A stretch of DNA of 64,000 nt, from contig CM066317.1 of NCBI GenBank assembly GCA_033807775.1, positions 9,073,870 through 9,137,869 on the forward strand. The letters are read 5' to 3'. How positions within the stretch are numbered: position 1 is the stretch's first letter; each line of letters starts with the position of its first letter. The position numbers and the translations under genes are program-made. The notes below the pieces were generated by a model that was not told where the DNA came from, ran no database searches, and worked only from the letters and a program-made list of their open reading frames with translations. The stretch comes from Saussurea involucrata. Taxonomy: Eukaryota > Streptophyta > Magnoliopsida > Asterales > Asteraceae. Shown here one piece after another: positions 1 to 11,938 of this stretch.

Positions 1-377
1 TTGACATATGTATACAACACTTTCAAGAAACTAATGAGATTGGTGAATGTTTGAAAATTGAATCCAAATATTAGATGATTAAATTCTATCCAACAGATAA
101 CAGAGATATTAACATACAATGAATGGAACCGATCCAACCCTAATCATCCATTGAATTGAACCGAATCATTTCAGTTATAGCCAACGTTAAGACATGGACT
201 AAATCAGTAAATCGGATGACAAAAATCCAACATCCGATGGATTACAGTATCAGAACCACTAAATCCATTGAATTTCATAGCAACTGGTCAGCTTGTAATA
301 TTGACCACATATATCATTCACGTATGTCAACCCAAAAAGAAAACTTAACAATTCACTACCCGACTCGGAACAATATT

Positions 378-555
378 TTTTTTTTGGAAGGGTGTCTTAG
401 GCTATGCCTAGACTAATCCCCTGGCAAATTATGACTGTAAAGCCCTGATTAAAGCTGGCCACATGTTGTGCATGCCAGGATTCGAAGCCTGGGCAGATGG
501 GATATCACCACATTCCCCCGGGGCCTTAACCAGTACGCCACAATCCTTGTGGTTA
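378..555 (-). mobile_element. tRNA-derived SINE in the 3' flank of AFC2
   Basis: Read on the minus strand this is a 178-bp SINE. Near its head it has an A-box-like tract (TGGCGTACTGGT) and, about 35 nt later, a B-box-like tract (GCTTCGAATCC), the internal RNA polymerase III promoter layout of tRNA-derived SINEs. It ends in a short hairpin (TAGGC, loop ATA, GCCTA) and a poly(A) tail, seen as a T run on the plus strand. The flanks are a perfect 15-bp target-site duplication, ACTCGGAACAATATT, at 363-377 and 556-570. It lies 108 nt past the AFC2 stop codon in the same orientation, so it is probably transcribed in that gene's 3' UTR. Confidence 0.85.
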
Positions 556-662
556 ACTCGGAACAATATTGCAATCAAATGAAAAAGGTTATAGAATCTG
601 GAAAAGGGTGGTTGATATCTACAGAGAAGAGAAGAGAAGATGATGAAAGAGTGTGTTTCAAT

Positions 663-3600
663 CTAGTAGCGCCTAAGATGATCTCGGTTAAAAAACGGAT
701 GTCTTAGAGCTTCACGTGCCGTTAACCTCTCCGAAGGGTCATATCTCATAAGCCCCTGCAACACTTGAATCAGCTCCCCAGCTGAATGATCCACATGCTG
801 CATGATTAAATTCTGCATCAAACCAAAACAACAATCAATCATCATACATATCATAGTTTTGAATCCCGTTTGTATCATTTTCATAGTTTTAGCTTTTATG
901 AATAGAAAAAAAAGGAGTAAAATATGTACCTGAAGTCGAGGCAGTTTGGCAACAGCTTTAAGACTTTCTCTCGAGGTAGCACCTTGAGGCCAGTCCAGCC
1001 GACCTTTTCTTACGTACTTTTCCGCATGCCGACTGTAACATATGGTAGGTGCGTGGGTAGTATGTAAGACGAGCGACATCCATATAAGAAATTATTACAC
1101 ACAAAAAAGACATGAAGAAATACTCACTCTGCTTTCCTTAACATGTGTTGAGGTAAAAACCCAAGCACCCTTTCCATCATCGCAAGATGTTCCAGATTCT
1201 CATGTGTTTGGAATAAAGCTTCACCCTGTTCCAAAGTGCACCGGTCAAAACAAGCCTTAAAACACATTTACATAGAATGTACACTTGTTTGGTTCTATTT
1301 ACTTGATTATACATGACTGTTTGGTAGTGGCTTTATAATATAGAAAGTGGCTCATCCAGTAAGTTTCTAAGGGGGGATTTTTTTTGCAGAAAGCCAAGTT
1401 CTTTTCCAAACCTGCCCCTCACAATTAAAAACACGCTCCTTCTATCTATGAAAAAAGTTAAAACCCTCCCAATCTATACAGACAGATTAATCCATGCAGA
1501 CAACTTTATCCATACAAGACTTGATGCAGAACAACCACACAGCCTTTAGACATATTTGGTGTCCTATAAAGCCAATTTTTGTTATCGTGAGAGCAGTGCT
1601 ATTAAAAGACAGAAGGATCAAGTTCAAACTTACAGAGCAAAGCTCCACCAGGATACAACCAACGCTCCATATATCACAAGGATAACTCCATCCGAGCCCT
1701 GTATGAAAATCGCAGGTCAACTACCAAAGACGCACATCTGATTGAAGATGGAAGAGAACCCGAGTGTGCATAGTGAAATAAAACCACACAAAGTGAGTAC
1801 CTAATATAACTTCAGGTGCACGATAATGACGTGTTGACACTATGTAGCTCTGGTCCTGACGATCATAGGTTGTGCTACCAAAATCGATCAATTTGATAGC
1901 ACTGCACTTGGGAACTCTTTTAGAGTAAGAACTATCCTTCGGTGACCGAGATGAACCCTAAAATAAAGAATTGAGAACACACCCGTTGAAGCCATCAGCA
2001 TCCTTGTCTACTGCCACAATATAAACTAAAGGAGCCCATTTGGTTTGACGGAATGTTTTTAAGAGATTTGAATTTTGTGGAAATATTCGGAATCTTTAGT
2101 GTGCTTGGCTTTAATTTATAAAACGAATTATAAAAAAATGATTAAATTACCTTTTTATTAATTGATTTTAGAAAACAAAGAATTTTTAACATATTTTGAA
2201 ACATTATTACAAACAAATCCCATGAAATCCTGCGAAATACCAACTACCCTCGTGGAATTTCCAAATCCCATGTTTGTGGATTTCAATGAAATCCCGAGAT
2301 TCCAAATCCAAGCATTCCTTCAAACCAAACATAGGATTGGAAAGGAATGGAATTCATTCCGAATCCCTTCCAAATCCTATCAAACCCCGCAAAGCCAAAC
2401 TGGACCTAACTGTTCATACCTTGTAATCCGGCACTTTGATATACTCCGGAGATGCTAGAAGAATGTTCTCGGGCTTCAAGTCGGTGTGTATTAAGCGCAA
2501 ATCATGCATAACTACAATATATTTTAAGCAACGAGTGTCAAAAACAGTATAACTTCTTATCGACATACAACTTCAGACAGAGAGACGTTTGCTCTTTTCG
2601 CTCTTGTTGGAATTACGCAAACAAAAAATTTACAGAGAGAATTAAGCAGAATATAATAGATGTAAAGAAAAATAGCATAAGTGATTACTACACACATGCT
2701 ATAGATTCCAAGAGTTGCCTGCCAATCTCACGAACTAGGTCTATGGGAAATGAGCGATAATTGTTTTTGCGTAGAAAATCATATAAACTTGGTCCAAGCT
2801 TCTCAAAAACCTGTTGAAATCATTTGAATGCATCGAGATATCTTAAACCCGAAAACATTTGTCAAATAGGGGAGGAAAGAAATCCACCATATCAATCATA
2901 TTGTACTTACAATACAGATATGGTTACGATAGTCAAACCAGTTCCTTATTTGTACACAACTGCAAGGAATAAACCAATTTAACAACCAAAACACCATAAC
3001 ACAACCACGATATTCAAATATACACTTCAATAAAATTGGGTTTACAGGACGCCTAAAATCTCTAATGCAACACTTTCAAATAGGACGTTTTTCTGTTTGG
3101 TCCTATAAAGCATTGTATTAGGACAATTAGATATTTTAGACGTTCTATAAACCTAAAATTGTTGTGGTGATATATTGCTAAAGATAATTTGGTTTGTCAC
3201 TCACCGATTGCCGCCTTTATCATGTTTACGAAGTTGTTGGAGCACGTCAATCTCAATCATAGCTGCCTCACGATATTTCTTTATGCCACGAACGATTTTT
3301 ATGGCAACCATTTCATTGTTTTCTTTGTCCCAGCATTCCAGCACTTGCCCAAATGTGCCTGAATCAAACAAATATATAATACTTCAATTAAAAATCATCA
3401 GTTAATTACCTACAATTAGTTACTTGAGAGCATATCCAACACATCTAAAATAGAGAAAATGGAGGTTTTGTTCTCCATATTGCTCCAACATATTCGCTAT
3501 ATCGTTCTCTAAAATAGAGAAAACATGAAAAAAAAATCAAGTTTAGAGGATTCTCTAAAACTTGATGTGGGGAAAGAGAAATGATTTTTTAATCCATTTC

Positions 3601-5618
3601 CACCAATGAGATTGTAATAGTATTAGTTTTTTATATAGTTTTTAAAAGGGGTATCAGGATGCTAAAATTAGAGAATATTTTAGTAATATAATTAATGTTG
3701 AAAATGATCTCCATTTTAAATAAATTATAGAGAATTTGTTGGAGATTATCTGATAGATGATTCTCACCTTCTCCCATTTTCCCATGAATCTTATCTGTGA
3801 GAAACAAAGCAAAAAGGAAAAAAAACAATCAGTACCATATAGACATGGTAGCATAAACATCAACAGCATATATAAATTTTCACCAACACACTATAAGGAC
3901 AAATGAAAAATAACCAACCATTGAGATTTCAAAATTAGTTTATACTTTATTAGTAAAGTTGGTTATTTCCTATTCAAAATCATCATACATTCGCTAAAAT
4001 TCTAGATGGCCAAACCAAATAACTGAAAGGATATAAAAAAATACTCATCTAGTAGTATCATCAGAAATCAATATAAAAAGGGGAAAATCACATAAATGAA
4101 AAAATACATATAAGAAATAACAAAATAATCACTTTTTATGTATTTACCAAAAAAGACTGTTTGTTTGCCAAATTTTTTTATTGTGTCATAAAATGGGTTT
4201 TGAATGTAAGACAAGAAATCCCCATGCATTTAGTCAAATTCATATGCATTTTGCCACCAAGGATTTTTGGCGAAATACAGGGGATTTATTGACTTTTTAT
4301 GACACGTATGAAAAAATCAGAAATTCGTCAATTGACGATTTTAGTTGGCAAAAATACCATCTATTTTGGTTAATAGATAAAAATGTGGTTATTTTGGTAA
4401 TTCTTTTATGTATTTTGGTCAGATATGTGATTTTCCCTATAAAAAATTATTTGACGGTGGTAAAGGGTAGTTACAGCGAGAAGTTAAATTATCTCCAAGT
4501 GCAAACATATAATGCCCATCTTTATCATCTTCACGCCATGGGGGAGAACCATTGCGAGCCACACGCTTAACAAGAGATGAACTACTATGGTCTGCGGGTG
4601 CCCGCGAAGGTGCAAAGCTTGTCACATTTCCAACCTCTTGTCCACAAAACAATCCTAGCTGAGCCTACACACAGGCATCCATTCATGTTCTTTTCAATAC
4701 ACATAATTAACTCACTTTTCCATCATGATTTCGATACACTAACATCCATGTGTACCATAGATTTCACTAAAAATGTCAATTTTGTCAGCGTAATAACCAT
4801 TAAACAAATAATATGCAAGCCAATATTTTGTAACCACAATCAAATCATCCTTTATTTAACAAAACAAATAATAATCCATGGATCTGCAACGACTCAGTAT
4901 TCACAATTATTAACACAGCTTATCCAAATTAGATAGATCTTGCCAAAGGTCGCTTAAAATAGGGGTTGAGGGAGATTATGCTTCTTATTTTTCATCTAAT
5001 CGAATAGGCGATTCCTACAATATGTAATTTCACTTTTTAGTCAAGATAGCTATGATTCTTCTAGATCCCGTCGTAAAATTTATTTTTTGGTGCTGTATCT
5101 TGTAAGTATTTCGATTTGACGAACTCAGGTTTGGGTGAAATTTGGTATATCATGTATGAGGGAAAAACTTTCGAAATCACTGTCATAAAGAACACAAAAA
5201 TACCTTATATAGCATGGTATACGAAACTTCACCCAAATCATGGTTCGTCAAAGCAAACAACAACAAAAATAATCATTCTTACGGATCTAAAAAATCAAGT
5301 TAGGGTACACGTAACTGAATCTAGAAGAAATCGTAACTATCTAACCAAAAAATTGGAATTACATATTGAACGAATCGTAGATCTATAACCAGAAGCCTTG
5401 TTTTACCCTTACCTGGTCAACGATTCTAATTTTGATGAGATCTAGCAAAACAGAGCGAAACAAAAACCGAAATAATTAGAGAAATATGAAGAAAAGCAAC
5501 CAACCGTATATATTACCTTAGTCGCCGGATGAACAGCGTCCCAGCCAAGTCTCTGCCGTTTTCTCGGTCGGAGGTCAACATTACTCATCGGAAACTCTGT
5601 AACACGCTCCATCTCCAT
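663..5618 (-). CDS. AFC2: LAMMER-type dual-specificity protein kinase, AFC2 type (12 coding exons)
   Basis: CLK/LAMMER kinases phosphorylate SR splicing factors in the nucleus. Exons in transcript order: 5618-5517, 4664-4475, 3794-3768, 3358-3205, 2959-2911, 2810-2696, 2511-2420, 1957-1801, 1698-1634, 1225-1128, 1032-930, 812-663. Every junction is GT-AG and in phase, giving 433 residues, close to Arabidopsis AFC2 (about 427, from memory). Visible motifs: N-terminal [10 protein letters not shown]; glycine loop KMGEGTFGQV (about 103-112); ATP-binding K127 (VAIK); catalytic HTDLKPEN with D223; DFG 268-270; the LAMMER signature [11 protein letters not shown] (329-339); C-terminal RHPFF. Start chosen at MEMERVTEF, the family's conserved beginning, although the frame is open upstream. 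Exon 3 is only 27 nt. Introns hold at least four MITE-like insertions. No break was found, so it should be functional. UTRs were not resolved. Confidence 0.96.
2030..2406. mobile_element. MITE in AFC2 intron 7, Tourist-like
   Basis: The ends are imperfect inverted repeats (GGAGCCCATTTGGTTT on the left, GGTCCAGTTTGGCTTT from the right). They are flanked by TAA at 2027-2029 and 2407-2409, the 3-bp target typical of PIF/Harbinger-derived MITEs. The right TSD begins about 10 nt from the 5' splice site after AFC2 exon 7. The interior is AT-rich with GGAATTTC-like internal repeats and no coding potential. Confidence 0.6.
3023..3170. mobile_element. CACTA-type MITE in AFC2 intron 4
   Basis: Starts CACTTCAATAAAATTGGG and ends with a decayed inverse (CCTAAAATTGTTGTGGTG). 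Flanked by ATA on both sides, the 3-bp target size of CACTA/EnSpm elements. It shares subterminal sequence (GTTTAYAGGACGCCTAAAAT) with the larger copy at 51054-51497. It is shorter and more diverged than that copy. Its right end lies 34 nt from the donor of AFC2 exon 4. Confidence 0.65.
3428..3750. mobile_element. MITE of the GAGCATCTCCAAC family in AFC2 intron 3
   Basis: Begins GAGCATATCCAAC and ends GTTGGAGATTATC, with interior AT-rich sequence and the tract TCTAAAATAGAGAAAA common to related copies at 14446, 15554, 16087, 16506 and 21000. It has no coding capacity. The right end is about 17 nt from the donor site of the 27-nt exon 3 of AFC2. Confidence 0.6.
4990..5392. mobile_element. Long inverted-repeat (foldback) MITE in AFC2 intron 1
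   Basis: The left half (from CGATTCCTACAATATGTAAT near 4999) is mirrored by the right half (ending GGAATTACATATTGAACG near 5375). Interior blocks are mirrored too, for example GACGAACTCAGGTTTGGGTG against CACCCAAATCATGGTTCGTC. The arms cover nearly the whole element and have diverged by scattered substitutions and indels. No coding potential. The exact termini and target duplication were not resolved. Confidence 0.55.
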
Positions 5619-6055
5619 GATCGGTTGCAAAATTTTCACAAAAAACAACGATTTTATTCTTCTTCGATCAAGAATTTGTAGAGGATAATAAAAATACTGT
5701 AAGAACAAAGGAGATCTGCGAAGAAAACCTAATCCTTAACGCAAACCAAATATCCACCAAACAATCAAGCGATGTGTCGGTTGAGAGAACATCCTACCGT
5801 CCACGTGTCATACGTTTTGGACGTTGATTTGAGTGGTCCTCGGCTTACTTTTTTGGGTTTTGACCGTGGTTAGTTAACGGGCCTAGCTTTTAACTCTGGT
5901 TAGATTGGGTTGAATGATTGGGTTAATATTTACATAAAACTGCCCTTTGGTTCGTCTTATTTTAAAATTGCCCCCAACTTAGGTATCTTATATTCTTATT
6001 TATATCTATGTGTACATGATATAAAACATTATATATGTAGATGTGTGCTCCCTAA
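5619..6055 (-). promoter_or_regulatory. AFC2 5' UTR and probable promoter region
   Basis: About 440 bp between the AFC2 start codon and the first Harbinger TIR. On the minus strand the first roughly 130 nt are an A/C-rich 5' UTR-like tract. No canonical TATA box stands out at a sensible distance. This is assigned by position only and no transcription start is visible. Confidence 0.35.
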
Positions 6056-6746
6056 GGCCTTTCGTACCCCAGGTTCAAACCTTTTGAACCCTCTGCGTCA
6101 CATCAGCGTCACATCAGATTTCCACTTTGAACCCTCTTGAACCTTCTTGAACCCACAAATCCCGTACCCCAACCTTTTGAACCTCTTGAACCCACATGTC
6201 ATATCATCTAATTTTTTAATAAAAAATCATAACATTCATAAAAATAAAAATAAAATTACAAAATAAAATTAAAAATTACAAAATAAAATTAAAAATTCCA
6301 ATTATGTTTTTGTCGAATTCTCTCTTTTCTCGCCAAAGTAGCATTCAAAGCAGCTCCCGTAAGGTGATCGTGCGGGGCAATGAAAAACTCGAAGTCTTTT
6401 TCATATAGCCTTTCCAACTCGATTTCACACTTTTGTTGTTCGACTTGGCACTTTTGTTGTTCGACTTCAAGTTTTTTCATTTTGTAATCAACCGAATCAT
6501 CAATTTTACTTCTCAAGTCACTCATTTCGGAGTAAAGGCGGTTGTCGTCCGTACTACTCGTTGCTGCCTTTTTTGTCGTGTTTCTCCCGATGGGTCGTTG
6601 AACATTTTCAGCGTCTTCATCGGAAGTGTGGGTACGTTTTGAACCCCGGGATGTATTTGTCATAGTTGGAACCGTATTCCATTTTGGAGATAATTTGAGG
6701 ATATCCCAAGCTTGTTCATGGGTGAAGGCAGTTTGGTATTCATTTT

Positions 6747-8567
6747 TGTAACACCCGGAAAATCCTTGTGCGTAAAAATAGTCCTAATATTTCTTTATAT
6801 TTTGACTTCTTAGATTATAATTGAGTTCCTAAGTAATTTCCGTGATTGTCACTTATTATTTGAGAACTTCCGATAGAAATTAGTAAGTTTATTCCTTAAG
6901 GAAATAAATGAAAAATAGATGATAAAGTTAAAAAATAGATTAGTTGGATTAGTTGGATGGGTAATTTGAATACGAGTCCAACGGTTCTTTCCGGAGAAAA
7001 AACGGAGTTCTAACGAAGAAGTTACGGCTAAATCAGTGGAAGTTGAGAAGTGTAGCAAACAGAACCCGGCGCCGATGCATCGGCGCGGGTGATCGGCGCC
7101 GAATACCTGACGTGCCAAAAGGGGGTTAAACCCACCTCTTTACCCTTAGTCATCTATCTTTTCTTATTAGAACTCTCAAAACCGAATTTCACTTCTGCTC
7201 CATATTTCTCAGACGAATTTCCTTCATCTAATCTAAGGTAATTTCATCTCTTAATCCTAGTCTAATTCAAGTAAGTGTTATATGAATCTTATCAACTAAA
7301 CTTCAATTAGGGCTTGCATTATTCATCTTCTTGTTGGAGAAATTAAGTTCAAGTCTTCAAGTTAGGGTTACACCAATTGAAGAGTTGAGGTGAGCAACTT
7401 GTATCTAATTGATTGTATTATACTTATCTACCATTCTTTATCTTGATTTTGGTATGGTTAATGAGAAATCTTGATGAATAAGCTCTTAATGGTTGAGAAG
7501 GAAACAAGAAGAGTTCAAGTAAGTTATGTGGATAATTTGTGTTTATTTCTTAGTATACTATGTTAAATGTTGGTGTTAAAGGTTTGACTATGATTATATA
7601 TCAATGGTATGTGATATTGGGATGATGGCTTAATAGATGTCTTAATGAAGAATTGATGGCTTAATAGTCAAAATGGACTTATTCTTGAATTGTAAACATG
7701 GTGGTTTATTATTGAAATCATATAGAAAGTGAATTAATACATGTGGATGTATGTGAACTACATGGAAGTGATATTGTTTATGATAAATGGTTGGATCATT
7801 GTTAAAGTGCTAAATATGCTTGATATTATTTAGAATATGATTTATTGCATATGGATGTATATGAACTACATGGAAGTAGTATTGATCATGTTAAATGGTT
7901 GGACCATTGTTATGCGTTGAATGTACTTGAATATTATTTGGATTAACATATTTGGTATTCACATAATTGGAGGAGCACCTAGTAGGCATTGGAGGATATA
8001 TTCTTACACACCGTGGGGTAAGTGTAATTGATTCATACCTTCGGATACCGTGGGGTTTTCCGTTGTGTTATGCCTTGTGACAATACCGTGGGGTATCGAT
8101 CAAGGTATATCTTCAATTATGATGTAACTGGGTAGCGATATGGGCCTTCTCCATGGAATTCAATTTGTGAATGTATCGAATTGTTATTCCTACATGCTAT
8201 GATTATGCTCTATGTGCTATGTGTAAACCTCACTTAGGCTTTAAAAGCCTAACACTTGTTATGTGTTTTATGTGTTACAGATATTAGTGGTTCCGGACAC
8301 AAGAAGGTTTAGACTGGGGTTGTGAGCATGGGATCATTGTTGGAGAGTTAAAGATTTGAAGATTTAAAGTAGAACTTCCCGATACTTTTTGTAATATGAT
8401 TTCCATAGTGGAGATCAGGCAAGCTAGTGGTCCAATAGTAGTTATAATTAACTAAATCTTGTATTAATGGTTATGTAATGTTAATTAGGTATACTTTTAC
8501 TTTAGTAATGTGTACCACTCTTCCGTTTTATGGAAGTTTTTGTTAACCTCTGTTTTGGGGTGTTACA
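6747..8567 (+). repeat. 5' LTR of LTR retrotransposon 1
   Basis: Starts TGTAACACCC and ends GGGTGTTACA. Positions 7254-8567 match 11939-13252 over exactly 1,314 bp with about nine substitutions and no length change. It contains the hairpin array at 8004-8105 and a strong palindrome (TTAGGCTTT followed by AAAAGCCTAA near 8236). Confidence 0.92.
8004..8105 (+). repeat. Array of three stem-loops with constant ACCGTGGGGT core in LTR 1
   Basis: The core ACC-GTGG-GGT occurs three times, each wrapped in a different complementary pair: TTACAC with GTGTAA (8004-8009, 8022-8027), CGGA with TCCG (8042-8045, 8059-8062), and CCTTG with CAAGG (8073-8077, 8101-8105). The same array is present in the 3' LTR at 12689-12790. 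See findings for the comparison with other arrays. Confidence 0.75.
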
Positions 8568-8570
8568 AGT

Positions 8571-8582
8571 TGGTATCAGAGC
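8571..8582 (+). other. Primer binding site of LTR retrotransposon 1
   Basis: TGGTATCAGAGC directly after the 5' LTR is complementary to the 3' end of initiator methionine tRNA, the usual primer for plant LTR retrotransposons. It fixes the element's sense strand as plus. Confidence 0.9.
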
Positions 8583-11500
8583 ACTAGTTTAAGCGAACTA
8601 AGTATGCTAACGAGATACTTAGACTTAAGCTGGGATGAATTAAGTTATGATTTGTGAGATTTGGGTAGAAATACTAGGACGGGATAGTCTTAGGGTAAAA
8701 CGGAAATACGTGAAATTAGTACTGTGATAATGGTAACAAGGATTCTCATGTATGATATGTTCACAATTTCAATTAGCTACTGTTATTATGAATATATTAT
8801 TACGCGAGCATTCTTATTTCTAAATTGTTACAGTGACTAACGATCGGTAAAGTACGTTTTGTATAAGGGTATGTGCATAACCATTTTCTTATGATTGTCC
8901 CTTTAGGTTATAGTAGAACGATGGTGAATATGCCACCAAAATCCTTTGGAGGACAGATCGGTAAATGATTGAGGGTTGGAAGGACAACCTGGAAATTGGC
9001 GGGACTCATGAACGTCCGCCAAAGTAACCTTTAATAGGTGGTTAATGCGTGTAGAAATAGGATATGAAATGTTTGACCAAGACAAAAATAATATGACAGG
9101 GTTGATATGTGAATCGTGGAATGCATGTATAGCAAACGTCATAAGGCCGAGAGGGCGACCACCGGTCGGAGGTAGAATGTCAATGATAAGTTACGTAAGT
9201 AAGACGATTGACCTCGTTGAGTAACTAGCCTTCAATTGCAAGTAAAGTTTTTTATGCATGGTGTTCTAGAGTATGTTACATGAATTTTCATGATTTCAAA
9301 CCAATTGCATAAATAACAGTTTTAGTCAAAGTTGAATTAGCATGTGCAAGTGAGTATTTAAAGAAAAGGCAATCCCATTTACATGCACAACGAAATTTTG
9401 GAGTTGTTACAAAATATTTCTTACTTTACATGAAGATATTTTTATTTTATTACCGTTGTAACAACTTTGTTTTGGTTGAGAAAGATTGAGTTTACGGAAA
9501 TTTAATATGCAAACAATTCTCGAGATCGTTGTGCAGTACTTTAGAGTCGTGTGAATGTTGGGGTCATGTGTGCCCAAGTTATTCCAAAGGTTGTTATTTA
9601 AAATGAGAAAATGTGTAAATTGAGTTATGTATCAAGTTGACATGCATGAAGGCTATGAACTCGCTAGGTTGTAGAGTATTACGTTTTAAGCTAAGAAAGA
9701 ACTCCAAGATTGGAGAAGTGTTGAATAAATCATGAGAGGATGTTTGTAATTTTGGTAATTGCGTTCAAGAGGAAGGTGAACAATGGGAGAGTTGAAAGTG
9801 GACTTAGTGTCGGTTGTAAGAAGGTTTATACCCTTGTTTAGTAACTAGAAATACAGTTGGTAAGGGACGGTTGTGTCCGGAGGAAGGATTAGTAGTCATC
9901 AAGGTGATGGAATTAGCAACTTGTTATGAGTAGTGTGGTGAGACAGTAAGGAAATACCTTCGACATTAAATAAGAATTTATGGTGATCTTGTGAAATTAG
10001 TATTGCATGAATAAGTTTGAAATGAAGACGATGAGATGTAAATCGTATTATGTTTGGTTGAAAGGATTAGGTTCAGTCCTTGTTAATGAATAAATTAAAG
10101 AAGTATCGATAGGTCGACTATTGGCTTTGAAGTCGATGGTTATGTAAGGTGTATGAGACTTTTCATCTGTCATTGGGTGCGGTCTGGGTACGTCCCGCGT
10201 ATGCCGTGCGGACATGAATAAGACTGTGAGCGGTACCGGTAAGCTATTATGCAAAAGGTATGCGCAAAGCAATTACTATTGGGTACGACATGGTTAAGGA
10301 TTTTGAGTAATTGGAGAATAAATCACTGATGATAGAAGTCTTGAATTATTGTTACACAAGCGAAGATATGAAGTCAAAGTTACGCTTTTAACATTTTGTG
10401 GATGTGCAATATTTATGAGATATTACGTTTTAAAAATGTGCACATGTGAGTTGGGGAATTTTGGTAAAACTTTGTTTTGGGGCCGATGGCCAATTAAGAG
10501 ATTAAAAATGGTAAAGATTTGGGTAACAATGTATTTTGGTTTATGTATTCGTGTGCGTGGCACATGTTTAACCAAACGTTTATTTTAGCCTTAAAGGCTT
10601 GATTGATATTCAAATGAGTCTTTTGAATGTTTGTCAGTTTTAAATGACTTGAGATGGAGTCTTGGTTGTATTATATGCTTAACTGCATATTAATTGAATA
10701 AGTGTTGGTCTTAAGCGTAAAGACTGTTTGATAATTTTCGCGTTTTTAATACCTTAGGAACTAACGAACCTTGGCGAGGTATATACATTGTGAAGTATAG
10801 CATACTAATATAAATTGACTTCGTTGGGAGAGTAGCAATGAAGGAGTCATAGATTTATTATGCCTTGGAACGTATGTTGCATAATGATCATTGATCCTTG
10901 GAGTAGATGGCTAGGTTTTGAACTTAGTTGAGTTTTAAGACCATTGACCCGATTTAATAAGCTCGTTGTAGGCTTGGATTGGGATTACATGGATTGTATT
11001 AAAATAGAAGTTTGCATGATGTGAATGTTTTGGGTATTCTTTTGGATTTAATTATTGTTAAGTCTTAAATCAGAAGAATAAAAGCTGAAGGACCACTTGG
11101 TAAGAGTGTTAAGATTATGAAAGACGGTTGTGTTATAGAAGTGTTTTACTTGCGATGTAGATGGTTTACAAAGGAGAAAGTATTAGGCACAAATGAAGTC
11201 AGGTATGGAAAATGTTGATCTGGGAAGGATCGTACTGTGTTTTAGTATTGGTATGGAATCACAAGGAGCTAGTATGAACGAATAAGTTCAAGTTATTTAG
11301 CAAATCGAAAGTGGTAGTTTAACTAAAGTTGGGGAGGAGATATTTAGTGAAATAAACTCGGTTAAAATGTGTATGAATGATTGTGAGAAACCTGGTTTGT
11401 GGTGAAAGGCTATACGTGAAGAATGTACGAGTGAGTATTGGTATTAACTGCCAAGATAAATGTGTCAACTAGTATGTATTATGAAGTTAGAACTAGGAAG

Positions 11501-11938
11501 TATCTGATGGAAGTCTTTTCGGGGATACCAGATAAATAGTACTAGTTGTCAATGAAGCTGTTGGATTATGTGGTCGCAATGTGGTCGCATAGTACGATAT
11601 TGATGTGAGAAAGTGATAGCATTCTATACCGAAGAAACGCATAAGTCATGGATGTAATAATGGACTGACGTGGTTGTTGAAATAATCTAATAGTAACGAG
11701 TATGCTTAATTTACAGTGTACGTGGAAATTTCAGGTAGTACATGATAATGTTATTTCGAGATTTGGAGAGTGAGTTGGGATGATGATGGGGTGAAAGGAA
11801 GACTCTTGTTCTTCTTAATCCCATTGGTTTTAGGTGAAGAGAATACTGTAATCGTTAAGCTATAGTGTTGGAGTGATTAGTAGATGTAAAAGAAATACCT
11901 CGAATGCAGTTCTCGGTGTTACGAGGATTTGGCTAGAG

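Noticed and set aside
4181..4936. Open frames on the plus strand in the AFC2 region
   Set aside because: They lie antisense to or within introns of AFC2, have no recognisable domain and cross AFC2 exon 2 on the opposite strand.
8590..11938. Gag-pol genes in LTR retrotransposon 1
   Set aside because: No reverse transcriptase, integrase or protease motif is readable in any frame; only a ten-residue gag-like tract near 9143 is suggestive.
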